A DNA stretch of 37,691 nucleotides from a virus: positions 1-37,691 of IMG/VR virus record IMGVR_UViG_3300025828_000065; one strand, written 5' to 3'. Position numbers and translations under genes: made by a program. Below are positions 23,018 to 30,147 of the stretch, one piece after another; positions within the stretch are counted from its first letter, which is position 1; the number at the start of each line of letters is the position of its first letter. The notes below the pieces were generated by a model that ran no database searches, was not told the origin of the DNA, and saw only the letters and a program-made list of their open reading frames with translations.

Positions 23018-24034
23018 ATGAGATACAATCCTAAAGATGATGATAGTCGTCAAACCATAGACGAGTACGGAGAAGAAACAGGTCATTGGGAAGAGGTTGA
23101 ATCCTACAAGAACAGCACTTACGCTTGGAATCCTTTAGAGGATGCGACCAAGATACTCCGTGTAACGAAGTCAAGCCTTGGTACATTTGCATGGTGTCCT
23201 CAGCAATACTACCTTGAGAAGTTCAAGGGGCTACGGAGTGAACAAAGATACTACCATGATAGAGGTTTGAATGTTCACGACATGGTGGAATACTTTTGGG
23301 CGAACTTCGATAAGACCGACGAGGCTCTAAAGTTAATTGCTGATGAAAGATATGATGAGGCCAAGCAACTTCTCTATGATACTATTCCCATGCCTACTAC
23401 ACCCTATTCTTATGGGGAAGAAGACCAAATCGAACAATGGTTGGATTGGCAGTTTGAACGGCTGATTCAAACAAACGGCAAGTATTGGAAGCCAGCGAAG
23501 GTTGAAGCAAATATCCAAGCAACGAGGTTTGTTATGATTGATAACACACCTGTTCCTATTCACATGAATGGTTACATAGATACCATTTTTAGACACGATG
23601 ACGATAGTTATGCACTTATGGAATTGAAAACAGGTAAGTGGAAAAAGAATAAGATGAGCAACATGCGGCAAGAAATGGGTTTCTATCGCATGATGTTAGA
23701 GAACAGTAACCACCACGAATTCCTACCTATCACCCATTGGGGTTGGGAATTTCCGGGTGGTAACATAGAGGGCGGTGAAAACACGAAAATTCACTACGAA
23801 AAAGCAAATTCTTCCACGATGAAATCAGTGGAGAAAAATTTAGAAAGACTCGTTAAGGCACATATAGATATGGACTTTGCACCTAATCCTTGGTTGGGTA
23901 AATCGAAGCCCGAAGTTCCACTTGAAGAACAAACTCTCAAGTGTAATTGGTGCGACTACAAAGCGGATTGTTCGTTTTGGAGTTTGACCGATGAGTTCCT
24001 TGACGAAATAATGGAGGATGAAAAGAATGAATGA
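23018..24034 (+). CDS. Cas4/RecB-like nuclease with Fe-S cluster
   Basis: A 338-residue PD-(D/E)XK nuclease. The core reads NGYIDTIF, then YALMELKTGKW about 15 residues later, then QEMGFYRMML, the RecB-family QxxxY-type motif. C60 (in FAWCPQQYYL) and the C-terminal C309, C312 and C318 give the CX(n)CX2CX5C set that holds a 4Fe-4S cluster in Cas4, AddB and Dna2. Such enzymes trim DNA ends with exonuclease activity and serve replication or recombination. The ATG lies five bases after GGTGA at the end of the methyltransferase gene. Confidence 0.88.
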   Translation: MRYNPKDDDSRQTIDEYGEETGHWEEVESYKNSTYAWNPLEDATKILRVTKSSLGTFAWCPQQYYLEKFKGLRSEQRYYHDRGLNVHDMVEYFWANFDKTDEALKLIADERYDEAKQLLYDTIPMPTTPYSYGEEDQIEQWLDWQFERLIQTNGKYWKPAKVEANIQATRFVMIDNTPVPIHMNGYIDTIFRHDDDSYALMELKTGKWKKNKMSNMRQEMGFYRMMLENSNHHEFLPITHWGWEFPGGNIEGGENTKIHYEKANSSTMKSVEKNLERLVKAHIDMDFAPNPWLGKSKPEVPLEEQTLKCNWCDYKADCSFWSLTDEFLDEIMEDEKNE

Positions 24035-24332
24035 AGTAATAACATTGTTGGAATATGTATTGAATGAACAGATAGCAAACGGCTCTTGTGTAGTGCGTTT
24101 GTACAAAGGTAAGGGTGGCAACTTGGAAAACCGAAGTGCCTTCCTTAGAAAATCATATCGTCAAACCACTTTAGATGAGTTTGTTGATATTGATTTTGGT
24201 AGCGTGGCTATAGCACAACCGCACTATCTCCACTACACAATACATCCAAGAGAATTGTTCAATGAGAACATTCTCAGTTTATACCACAAACTGAAAGACG
24301 ATATTGCTGACTATCTTATTAGAAGCCGGTGA
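24027..24332 (+). CDS. Small unknown protein
   Basis: A 101-residue protein, MNEVITLLEYVLNEQIANG onward. GGAGG lies nine bases before ATG 24027, whereas ATG 24018 directly abuts it. A central VVRLYKGKGGNLENR and HYLHYTIHPRELF give a mixed fold. It sits between the Cas4-like nuclease and the primase, so a replication role is possible; nothing in the sequence proves it. Confidence 0.55.
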   Translation: MNEVITLLEYVLNEQIANGSCVVRLYKGKGGNLENRSAFLRKSYRQTTLDEFVDIDFGSVAIAQPHYLHYTIHPRELFNENILSLYHKLKDDIADYLIRSR

Positions 24333-24336
24333 TTGA

Positions 24337-25422
24337 GTGGCTTTCATTCCAATAGACTTCCCAAGGGAAGTCCTTGAATTGCCGAGCGATGGAATGAAAG
24401 GTTGGCGGCGAATGGTAAAAAACGCTGATGAATTAGAATCGTATTGGCGTGGTAAAAATGGTTCGGGCAATGTGTATTTCACAGCCTACGGCTATACTGA
24501 TACCACAGCACCTAAACATCACAGGGTTGATTACAACACTCCGTTGATACATCACTTTGTAATGGACTTCGATTGTAAGGATTTCAAAAACAAGGGTGCA
24601 GATGTACCGTTTGAAGTACCACAAGAAGAAGTGCGACGACTCCATAATTATTTACTCAGTAAAGAAATATTACACTTTGTTTGGTTTTCGGGTGGGGGCT
24701 TTCACATTTGGATTCCTCTTGCTGAATCACTACAACCAAAATCGGGCAGTGAAGTATCTCAAATCAAATATTCTGGAAGGGTTCTCATTAATACATGGGA
24801 GAAAGAAATCGGTACATTACGATGTAATGACCCTACTGTAGCGTTTGATACATCGGGTATGATACGCATACCCAATTCTTACAATGCGAAGCGTGGCTGT
24901 TGGAGTATTCCTCTATCCTCCGAAGAATTACTCACACTTAGCCATGATGATTTGATGAATCTTGCTCAAGAATCGAGGCGGGGGTATTACCCTCTCGGTC
25001 AAAATAAATTAACGATGAAAATAATTGTTAATAAGATAGCACAGCAACACAACGGTAAGGCTGTTGATTTACCTACAGTATTGTTTGATGATGTGCATAT
25101 ACTGCCTTGCTTATCACAGGCGGCGATGGGTGGAGGCAATCCTATCCATCGTGCGAGATACCACTTTGTTTCTTATTTAGCGGATAGGTTTCGTATGTTT
25201 TTCCCTGCTTGGAAGGTCGCTGATGATGAAAAAGAAAAGCACATAGTTGATATTGTGTCAATCTGTGAACAACAGCAATGGGTGGATTTTAATAGAGAAA
25301 TTACTGAGGGGCAAGTACGAAGCATTGTCATGACAGGTTACTCCCATGCGACCTGTGGCACGCTTTACTCCGAAGGATTTTGTGTAGGTAAATGTAAGTA
25401 TTACGATAAAACAGGTGAATAA
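24337..25422 (+). CDS. Archaeo-eukaryotic primase catalytic subunit
   Basis: A 361-residue GTG-start protein after GGTGATT. The AEP catalytic signature is present: FVMDFDCKD with D77 and D79, then WFSGGGFHIWIP (117-128, the SxGxxFH motif), then DTSGMIRIPNSYNAKRG. The C-terminal 25 residues have Cys at TCGTLY, GFCVGKC, a likely metal or Fe-S site. It would make primers for PolB. It differs from archaeal PriS in lacking a separate large subunit nearby. The next gene encodes a winged-helix-type protein. Confidence 0.9.
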   Translation: MAFIPIDFPREVLELPSDGMKGWRRMVKNADELESYWRGKNGSGNVYFTAYGYTDTTAPKHHRVDYNTPLIHHFVMDFDCKDFKNKGADVPFEVPQEEVRRLHNYLLSKEILHFVWFSGGGFHIWIPLAESLQPKSGSEVSQIKYSGRVLINTWEKEIGTLRCNDPTVAFDTSGMIRIPNSYNAKRGCWSIPLSSEELLTLSHDDLMNLAQESRRGYYPLGQNKLTMKIIVNKIAQQHNGKAVDLPTVLFDDVHILPCLSQAAMGGGNPIHRARYHFVSYLADRFRMFFPAWKVADDEKEKHIVDIVSICEQQQWVDFNREITEGQVRSIVMTGYSHATCGTLYSEGFCVGKCKYYDKTGE

Positions 25423-25423
25423 T

Positions 25424-25672
25424 ATGGCAGAAAAGAAATTGAAAGATAAAGTAATTGAAGCGTTAGAAGGTGCAGAATTAACTTCAAGAGAAATTCTTGA
25501 TAAGATAAACAAGAAATACAAAAGAGGAGCAACGATGCATGAAGTTACAAATATGCTTCGTGCTTCCGAATTTGAAAAACTTGAAAGAACTGTAAAAATA
25601 AGTTATGGTTTAGGACAAACTCATGTAATGCCTTATTGGAGGTTAAAGGATGAAGCCGCATTTAATAATTGA
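25424..25672 (+). CDS. Winged-helix DNA-binding-type protein
   Basis: An 82-residue protein, MAEKKLKDKVIEALEGAELT onward. Helix-turn-helix layout (VIEALEGAELTSREILDKI, EVTNMLRASEFEKLE) followed by strands and a VMPYWRL end fits a winged helix. ATG 25424 follows GGTGAATA. It overlaps the next gene by 23 bases. It could regulate the unit or assist the primase. Confidence 0.6.
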   Translation: MAEKKLKDKVIEALEGAELTSREILDKINKKYKRGATMHEVTNMLRASEFEKLERTVKISYGLGQTHVMPYWRLKDEAAFNN

Positions 25673-26345
25673 TACGAATGAAAGAGGATTGCTATGCGAA
25701 TCTATTGAGCGTAAAGCGAACAATGCTGGTCTTACAGTTGTTCGACAAAATTTGTTAGTGGGTGATTACTTACTTGGAGGGGCTTGCGTTGAGGCTAAGA
25801 GTATTCCCGACTTATTCCAATCAAGTTACAGTGGTCATCTGTGGAGGCAACTTGAAAATATGGATATGAATTATGAAAGATTCTTCCTTGTAGTACACGG
25901 TTCTATAGAAAAGCATGTGGCACAAATGAAACAAAATGGTAAAGTTGTTAGTTATTCAAAGATACAAAGTGAATTGTTAGGTACGCTTGCTCGATTGATG
26001 TCGGATTTTGAATGCCAAGTATTTTTTTCACCATCAACAAGTGATGCGGCATCTTTTATTGTAAAACTACATGACAAACTCCACAAACCCGCAAGTAAGC
26101 ATGGAGCACAATCTTTGAGGCGTGTAGCATCAAATGACTTGCGAGTTGATATGATAGCAACAATTCCGGGTATCGGGCATGAAACTGCCGAGAAGATGCT
26201 TGAGAAATGCGGAAGCATAGAAGAGATGTGCTTTGCTGAATCGTTAAAACAAATTAAAGGATTAGGAGATAAAAGAAGGAAGTTAATAGTTGATATATTG
26301 ACGAGCGAAGAACCTGTTCGACAAGAACGGAAAATCAATCGTTAA
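25650..26345 (+). CDS. XPF/ERCC4-type nuclease with tandem HhH
   Basis: A 231-residue protein. An N-terminal ERCC4-type nuclease core reads LIIDTNERG (D8, E11), then LLVGDYLLGGACVEAKS, with D39, E48 and K50 (family consensus GDY...ERK, here EAK). Then the C-terminal tandem helix-hairpin-helix region (IPGIGHETAEKML and IKGLGDKRRKLIV). Archaeal XPF and Hef cut flaps and fork or Holliday junctions. The overall size fits a compact single-chain XPF nuclease. It is the last gene of the replication block. Confidence 0.85.
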   Translation: MKPHLIIDTNERGLLCESIERKANNAGLTVVRQNLLVGDYLLGGACVEAKSIPDLFQSSYSGHLWRQLENMDMNYERFFLVVHGSIEKHVAQMKQNGKVVSYSKIQSELLGTLARLMSDFECQVFFSPSTSDAASFIVKLHDKLHKPASKHGAQSLRRVASNDLRVDMIATIPGIGHETAEKMLEKCGSIEEMCFAESLKQIKGLGDKRRKLIVDILTSEEPVRQERKINR

Positions 26346-26372
26346 TATTTAAACTGACTAAGAAAAAAGGAG
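26346..26372 (+). promoter_or_regulatory. Promoter-like element, copy 5
   Basis: TATTTAAACTGACTAAG followed by AAAAAAGGAG. It starts 36 bases before ATG 26382 and directly follows the stop of the XPF-like gene. Confidence 0.75.
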
Positions 26373-26381
26373 ATGAGAGAG

Positions 26382-27782
26382 ATGACTATTGTAAAAAATT
26401 ACCGAGCCGTACAGAAATTTCCAATATTAAATGCATACCTACACCATTTTTCATTGACATCATTGAGAAATGAAATACCGGGTTTGTTATCGTTTTTTTT
26501 CATACAGGGTCAAACAACACTACCATACTTACGACTACCAACAGGCGATACGCATTTGGACCTACGAGTACATGTGTTTTGGATTCAACCCTCAAGGACA
26601 GGTAAATCAATCGCATGGAACTTCATCAGTGACATAATGAAGGAAGCCGATATTCCTTTTGAGTTATTCGCATCGGGTACAGACGCAGGTTTGATTGGTT
26701 CAACAGATACCGAGTATGATGGAAACGGTAAGCCTACAGGTGAAGTAATAACAGTTGAAGGGCTTTTAAGTGGTCGTAAAGCAATCAATTTCGATGAAGG
26801 GTCAATCCTTCTAACACCGAATAAACATAGTCAAGAAACAGTGTTGTATCTTCAAACGGCATGTAACCCTGTAGGTAGCGGAAATAATACACTCGTTAAA
26901 CACATGAAAGGAAACAAAATTGAGTGTCCTTCACTTGTGTCGCTTTGGATTACCACTTACCCTCCAAAGGGAGTAAAAGAGTATGTTCTCACTAAGGGTA
27001 TCTTTCAGCGTGTATTGTTGCATTACGCTCATTGGGATTTAGATGACAGACAAGATGTAAGTTATACTCGATTGAATACCTTTTACAAAAAGCCAAATGT
27101 AGTTGAATATTCAAGAGAAGATTTGTATGAATACTTTATAAATACTGACAAAAGAATTCGTGACCGATTATTGAATCTTGAAGAAATTACTTTCACTCAA
27201 TGGAGTGAATCTTCAAGTGAAGAAAAAGAAGAGATAGTGCAACGACACATGTGGGAAATGTTTAGTGTGTCAAAGGATTTTGAAACTGCTTTACTACAAT
27301 CATCGGATGAAATATACGATTTACTTCGCAACATGTCGCCTACGATGTCGGATATTGTTGCATCTTTCGTACCTGCGATAGAAAATTATCTTGGTATATT
27401 TTCTGTTCACATGGCATTGCTTGATGAGTCGTGGGTCATTACTGCTGAACATGTGGATATGTCGCATGAAATTTTGATTGACATATTTAGAAATCTAATC
27501 ACATGGCTTGAAGATTCAGTTGAGATTGGTAACAACAAACAAAAAGAATCGAAGATTACTGAATCCATGATGAGTGTCTATCTTGAATGCACTCCTCATG
27601 AAATAGAAAACTTTGGCGACGGTTGGAGATTACAGTCAATTGTCATGGGTCAATATGAAAATACGGCAAAAGTTTCTAAGAGCACAGCACAACGGCACTT
27701 CAAGGACTACGGCGGTGATTTGTTTCAACGAAAGAAATCTGGTGGTCGTGTATATATTCGTAGGAAGGGTACAAATGAGTGA
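26382..27782 (+). CDS. P-loop ATPase, candidate replicative helicase
   Basis: A 466-residue protein. Walker A is IQPSRTGKS (68-76) and Walker B is INFDEGS (135-141, DE at 138-139). LISTA-like segments (FASGTDAGLIGSTD, VLTKGIFQRVLLHY) may be sensor and arginine-finger regions, and the C-terminal 90 residues look like a winged helix (STAQRHFKDYGGDLF). The layout is compatible with an SF3/SF6- or DnaB-like viral helicase, but no specific family signature is clear. I take ATG 26382, nine bases after GGAG; ATG 26373 abuts that SD. It heads its unit. Confidence 0.65.
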   Translation: MTIVKNYRAVQKFPILNAYLHHFSLTSLRNEIPGLLSFFFIQGQTTLPYLRLPTGDTHLDLRVHVFWIQPSRTGKSIAWNFISDIMKEADIPFELFASGTDAGLIGSTDTEYDGNGKPTGEVITVEGLLSGRKAINFDEGSILLTPNKHSQETVLYLQTACNPVGSGNNTLVKHMKGNKIECPSLVSLWITTYPPKGVKEYVLTKGIFQRVLLHYAHWDLDDRQDVSYTRLNTFYKKPNVVEYSREDLYEYFINTDKRIRDRLLNLEEITFTQWSESSSEEKEEIVQRHMWEMFSVSKDFETALLQSSDEIYDLLRNMSPTMSDIVASFVPAIENYLGIFSVHMALLDESWVITAEHVDMSHEILIDIFRNLITWLEDSVEIGNNKQKESKITESMMSVYLECTPHEIENFGDGWRLQSIVMGQYENTAKVSKSTAQRHFKDYGGDLFQRKKSGGRVYIRRKGTNE

Positions 27783-28380
27783 TGTGTTGGCATTAGATAT
27801 TGAAACTACAAACTTCTCGTGGGAAATTGGAGGTTGGGATAAGACGGCATCGTTTGAACCATCAGTCGTGGCGACATGGGATGGTAACAAAGGAACTATC
27901 TATTGTGATGAATCCATTGATAATGAGCATGTTGTAAAAGCCCTACATCCTCGTACTCTCGGAGATGACCTAACAGAACACATAGAAAAGGGCGGTGTAA
28001 TCATAGGGCATAATATCAAATCATTTGATTTACCCGTATTGCGTGATTCACTCGATTGTTGGGCTGTCAATGATTTACTTGGTAAATCCGATGCCGTCAT
28101 AGATACAAGACATTTGATAAACAAAGCATCTCTAAGTGTTGGTAAAGTTGATTTAACACTTGGTATGCTTGCAAAAACTACATTCAACGACAATAAGTTA
28201 ATGAACAGTGCAGATGCACCGATTGCTTGGAGAGAGGGGCGATATGATGAGGTGGCAAAATACTGCTTGAGTGATGCCAAAATAACATACGATTTGTATG
28301 AGTTTGGTAAGAGTGAAGGCTACATTTCATCACGAAGTCTTGAAACAGGCGATGTCGTTGAAATCCAAGTTGAGTGGTAA
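27775..28380 (+). CDS. DnaQ-like 3'-5' exonuclease
   Basis: A 201-residue protein of the RNase-H-like exonuclease fold. Exo I is LALDIETT (D8, E10), Exo II is HNIKSFD (N80, D85), and Exo III is YCLSD (Y163, D167), which gives all four acidic residues and the YxxxD subtype. It stands alone, overlapping the ATPase gene by eight bases. As PolB already has an exonuclease domain, this is a separate proofreading or end-processing activity. Confidence 0.87.
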   Translation: MSDVLALDIETTNFSWEIGGWDKTASFEPSVVATWDGNKGTIYCDESIDNEHVVKALHPRTLGDDLTEHIEKGGVIIGHNIKSFDLPVLRDSLDCWAVNDLLGKSDAVIDTRHLINKASLSVGKVDLTLGMLAKTTFNDNKLMNSADAPIAWREGRYDEVAKYCLSDAKITYDLYEFGKSEGYISSRSLETGDVVEIQVEW

Positions 28381-28382
28381 AT

Positions 28383-29882
28383 ATGGAGAAGGAAACAAAC
28401 AAAGGAACAGCACAAGTACATAACATAAGAGCGGCGAAAACTGTAGCAGAAACAGTCAAATCAACGCTTGGCCCTATGGGTATGGATAAAATGATGGTGG
28501 ATGGGCATGGCAATGTCATTGTAACAAATGACGGTGCTACCATTCTTCGTGAATTAGATGTATCACATCCGGGCGGGAAGATGATTGCAGAAGTTGCAAA
28601 AACTCAAGAAACTCTTTGTTATGATGGAACAACAAGTACAGTGGTACTCGCAGGTCAATTGTTAGGCAACAGCGAAACCCTGTTTGAAAAAGGGTTACAC
28701 CCCAATGTCATTTGTCGTGGGTATCATGAAGCCGCACAGATGGCTGTCAAGTATCTTGCTGATGAAATTAAAATTGGCGACAAAAGTAATGAAGCATTGA
28801 TAGGTGTAGCAAAAACTGCAATCACAGGTAAGACGCTTGAAAGTGCTCTCGATGCAGTAGCCTCACTTTGTGTATCAGCCGTACAAAAAGCGGGTGATGC
28901 AGAAAGCGTCAAGGTCGTATCGTTTGCAGGTGGTTCGTTAGAAGATTCTTACTTGTATGATGGTATCATTGTCAATAAGGACTATGTGCTTGAGGGTGAA
29001 GATAATTACTCACAAATGCTTCTCATCAACGCAGGTCTTGAAGTTGAAAAGAGCGAAGAAAATGTACAGGTGCAATTGGATGCATCGTCATTCCAAACAT
29101 ACAAGAGTGCAGGTAAGGCTGATTTACTTTTACAAGCAAAAGAAATAGTTACCGCTTTGCCAAACGGCGGTGTTGTATTTGTACGGGATGGAGTACATGA
29201 CATTGTTTGTGCTCATCTCAAAAAGAACAATATCATGGTGGTACGAAGAGTACCCGAATCATCATTGCGTGCTTTGAGCCGTATGGCAAATACTCCAATC
29301 TATCAAACCGCAGAAGATATTGAGGCGGCGGCTGATGTAAAAATTACTCGTGAAAGAAAAAACGATGTTTGGTATTTGTTTGTTGATAGCGAACATGAAT
29401 CAAACGAAGCAACACTTGTATTGCGTGGTGCTACAACGCACACACTTGAAGAAGTCGAGCGTGGGTTTGATGATGCACTTGGCGTAGTTTCACTCGTTAT
29501 GAACAGTAAAGAGTATGTTGTTGGTGGAGGTAATTCGTATCTTCGCATGGCTGTACACCTACGCCAACATGCCGCACAGATTGGTGGAAGAGCACAAATG
29601 GCGATTGAAGCATTTGCTGACGCATTAGAAATTATCCCTGCCACGATTGCAGAAAATGCGGGGCATGACCCACTTGACACCATTCTTGCTATGCGACACG
29701 AGATTCTTCAAGGCAACACATCGGTAGGTCCAAATGTAACCAATGGTGGTGTCAAAGACCTGCTTGAAGATATGGTTATTGAACCCGTTGAATTAGTTCG
29801 TCAAGCGGTGCTAAGTGCGGCAGAAGTTACTAATGCTATCTTACGCATTGACGACATTATTGCACGACGACCTACACAGTGA
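28383..29882 (+). CDS. Group II chaperonin (thermosome/Hsp60) subunit
   Basis: A 499-residue protein. The ATP-binding landmarks are TLGPMGMDKMM (residues near 27-37), VTNDGATIL (47-55), and CYDGTTSTVVLAGQLL (78-93, the GDGTTT region with Tyr in place of the first Gly). An apical-domain centre (GGVVFVRDGVHDI) follows, and the C-terminal GGVKDLLEDMVIEPVELVRQAV is the late equatorial motif. It is about 40-50 residues shorter than typical thermosome subunits and lacks the GGM-repeat tail. It would fold proteins in a ring with ATP. It resembles archaeal subunits, consistent with gene capture from a host. Confidence 0.93.
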   Translation: MEKETNKGTAQVHNIRAAKTVAETVKSTLGPMGMDKMMVDGHGNVIVTNDGATILRELDVSHPGGKMIAEVAKTQETLCYDGTTSTVVLAGQLLGNSETLFEKGLHPNVICRGYHEAAQMAVKYLADEIKIGDKSNEALIGVAKTAITGKTLESALDAVASLCVSAVQKAGDAESVKVVSFAGGSLEDSYLYDGIIVNKDYVLEGEDNYSQMLLINAGLEVEKSEENVQVQLDASSFQTYKSAGKADLLLQAKEIVTALPNGGVVFVRDGVHDIVCAHLKKNNIMVVRRVPESSLRALSRMANTPIYQTAEDIEAAADVKITRERKNDVWYLFVDSEHESNEATLVLRGATTHTLEEVERGFDDALGVVSLVMNSKEYVVGGGNSYLRMAVHLRQHAAQIGGRAQMAIEAFADALEIIPATIAENAGHDPLDTILAMRHEILQGNTSVGPNVTNGGVKDLLEDMVIEPVELVRQAVLSAAEVTNAILRIDDIIARRPTQ

Positions 29883-29886
29883 TACA

Positions 29887-30087
29887 ATGGGTAAATTGTT
29901 TGATAGGCTACAGCAACCTTGTCCTCGTTGCGGGGCTATAGATGTGCCAAGAAGAATGATTGCACGATTCGTTGATGGTGATAGAGAGCGAGCATATCTT
30001 ATGTTTTGTCCTCACTGCGGGGAGTTTTGGCTCGACCCAACCGTGAGAAGAAAGAAGCAGTACCATTTTGAGGCTTTGAAAAGATAG
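29887..30087 (+). CDS. Small zinc-ribbon protein
   Basis: A 66-residue protein, MGKLFDRLQQPCPRCGAIDV onward. CPRC (C12, C15) and CPHC (about C41, C44) form a zinc ribbon, with an Arg- and Lys-rich tail. The shape is like ribosomal or RNA-polymerase-associated zinc ribbons, although no family is assigned. It is the last + strand gene before the convergent junction. The start ATG lies five bases after the chaperonin stop, with no clear SD. Confidence 0.65.
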   Translation: MGKLFDRLQQPCPRCGAIDVPRRMIARFVDGDRERAYLMFCPHCGEFWLDPTVRRKKQYHFEALKR

Positions 30088-30147
30088 CGTTCTTTACTAC
30101 TTGTATGCTCATTATTTTTTCCACATATTCGTCTAACCATTTGTCCA
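30088..30147. terminator. Convergent junction, probable bidirectional termination
   Basis: Sixty bases separate the last + gene from the end of the first - gene. It holds a T6 tract (ATTTTTTCC at about 30113-30121) and other T-rich segments. T tracts terminate archaeal transcription, so this could end + transcripts. No strong hairpin was seen. Confidence 0.45.
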
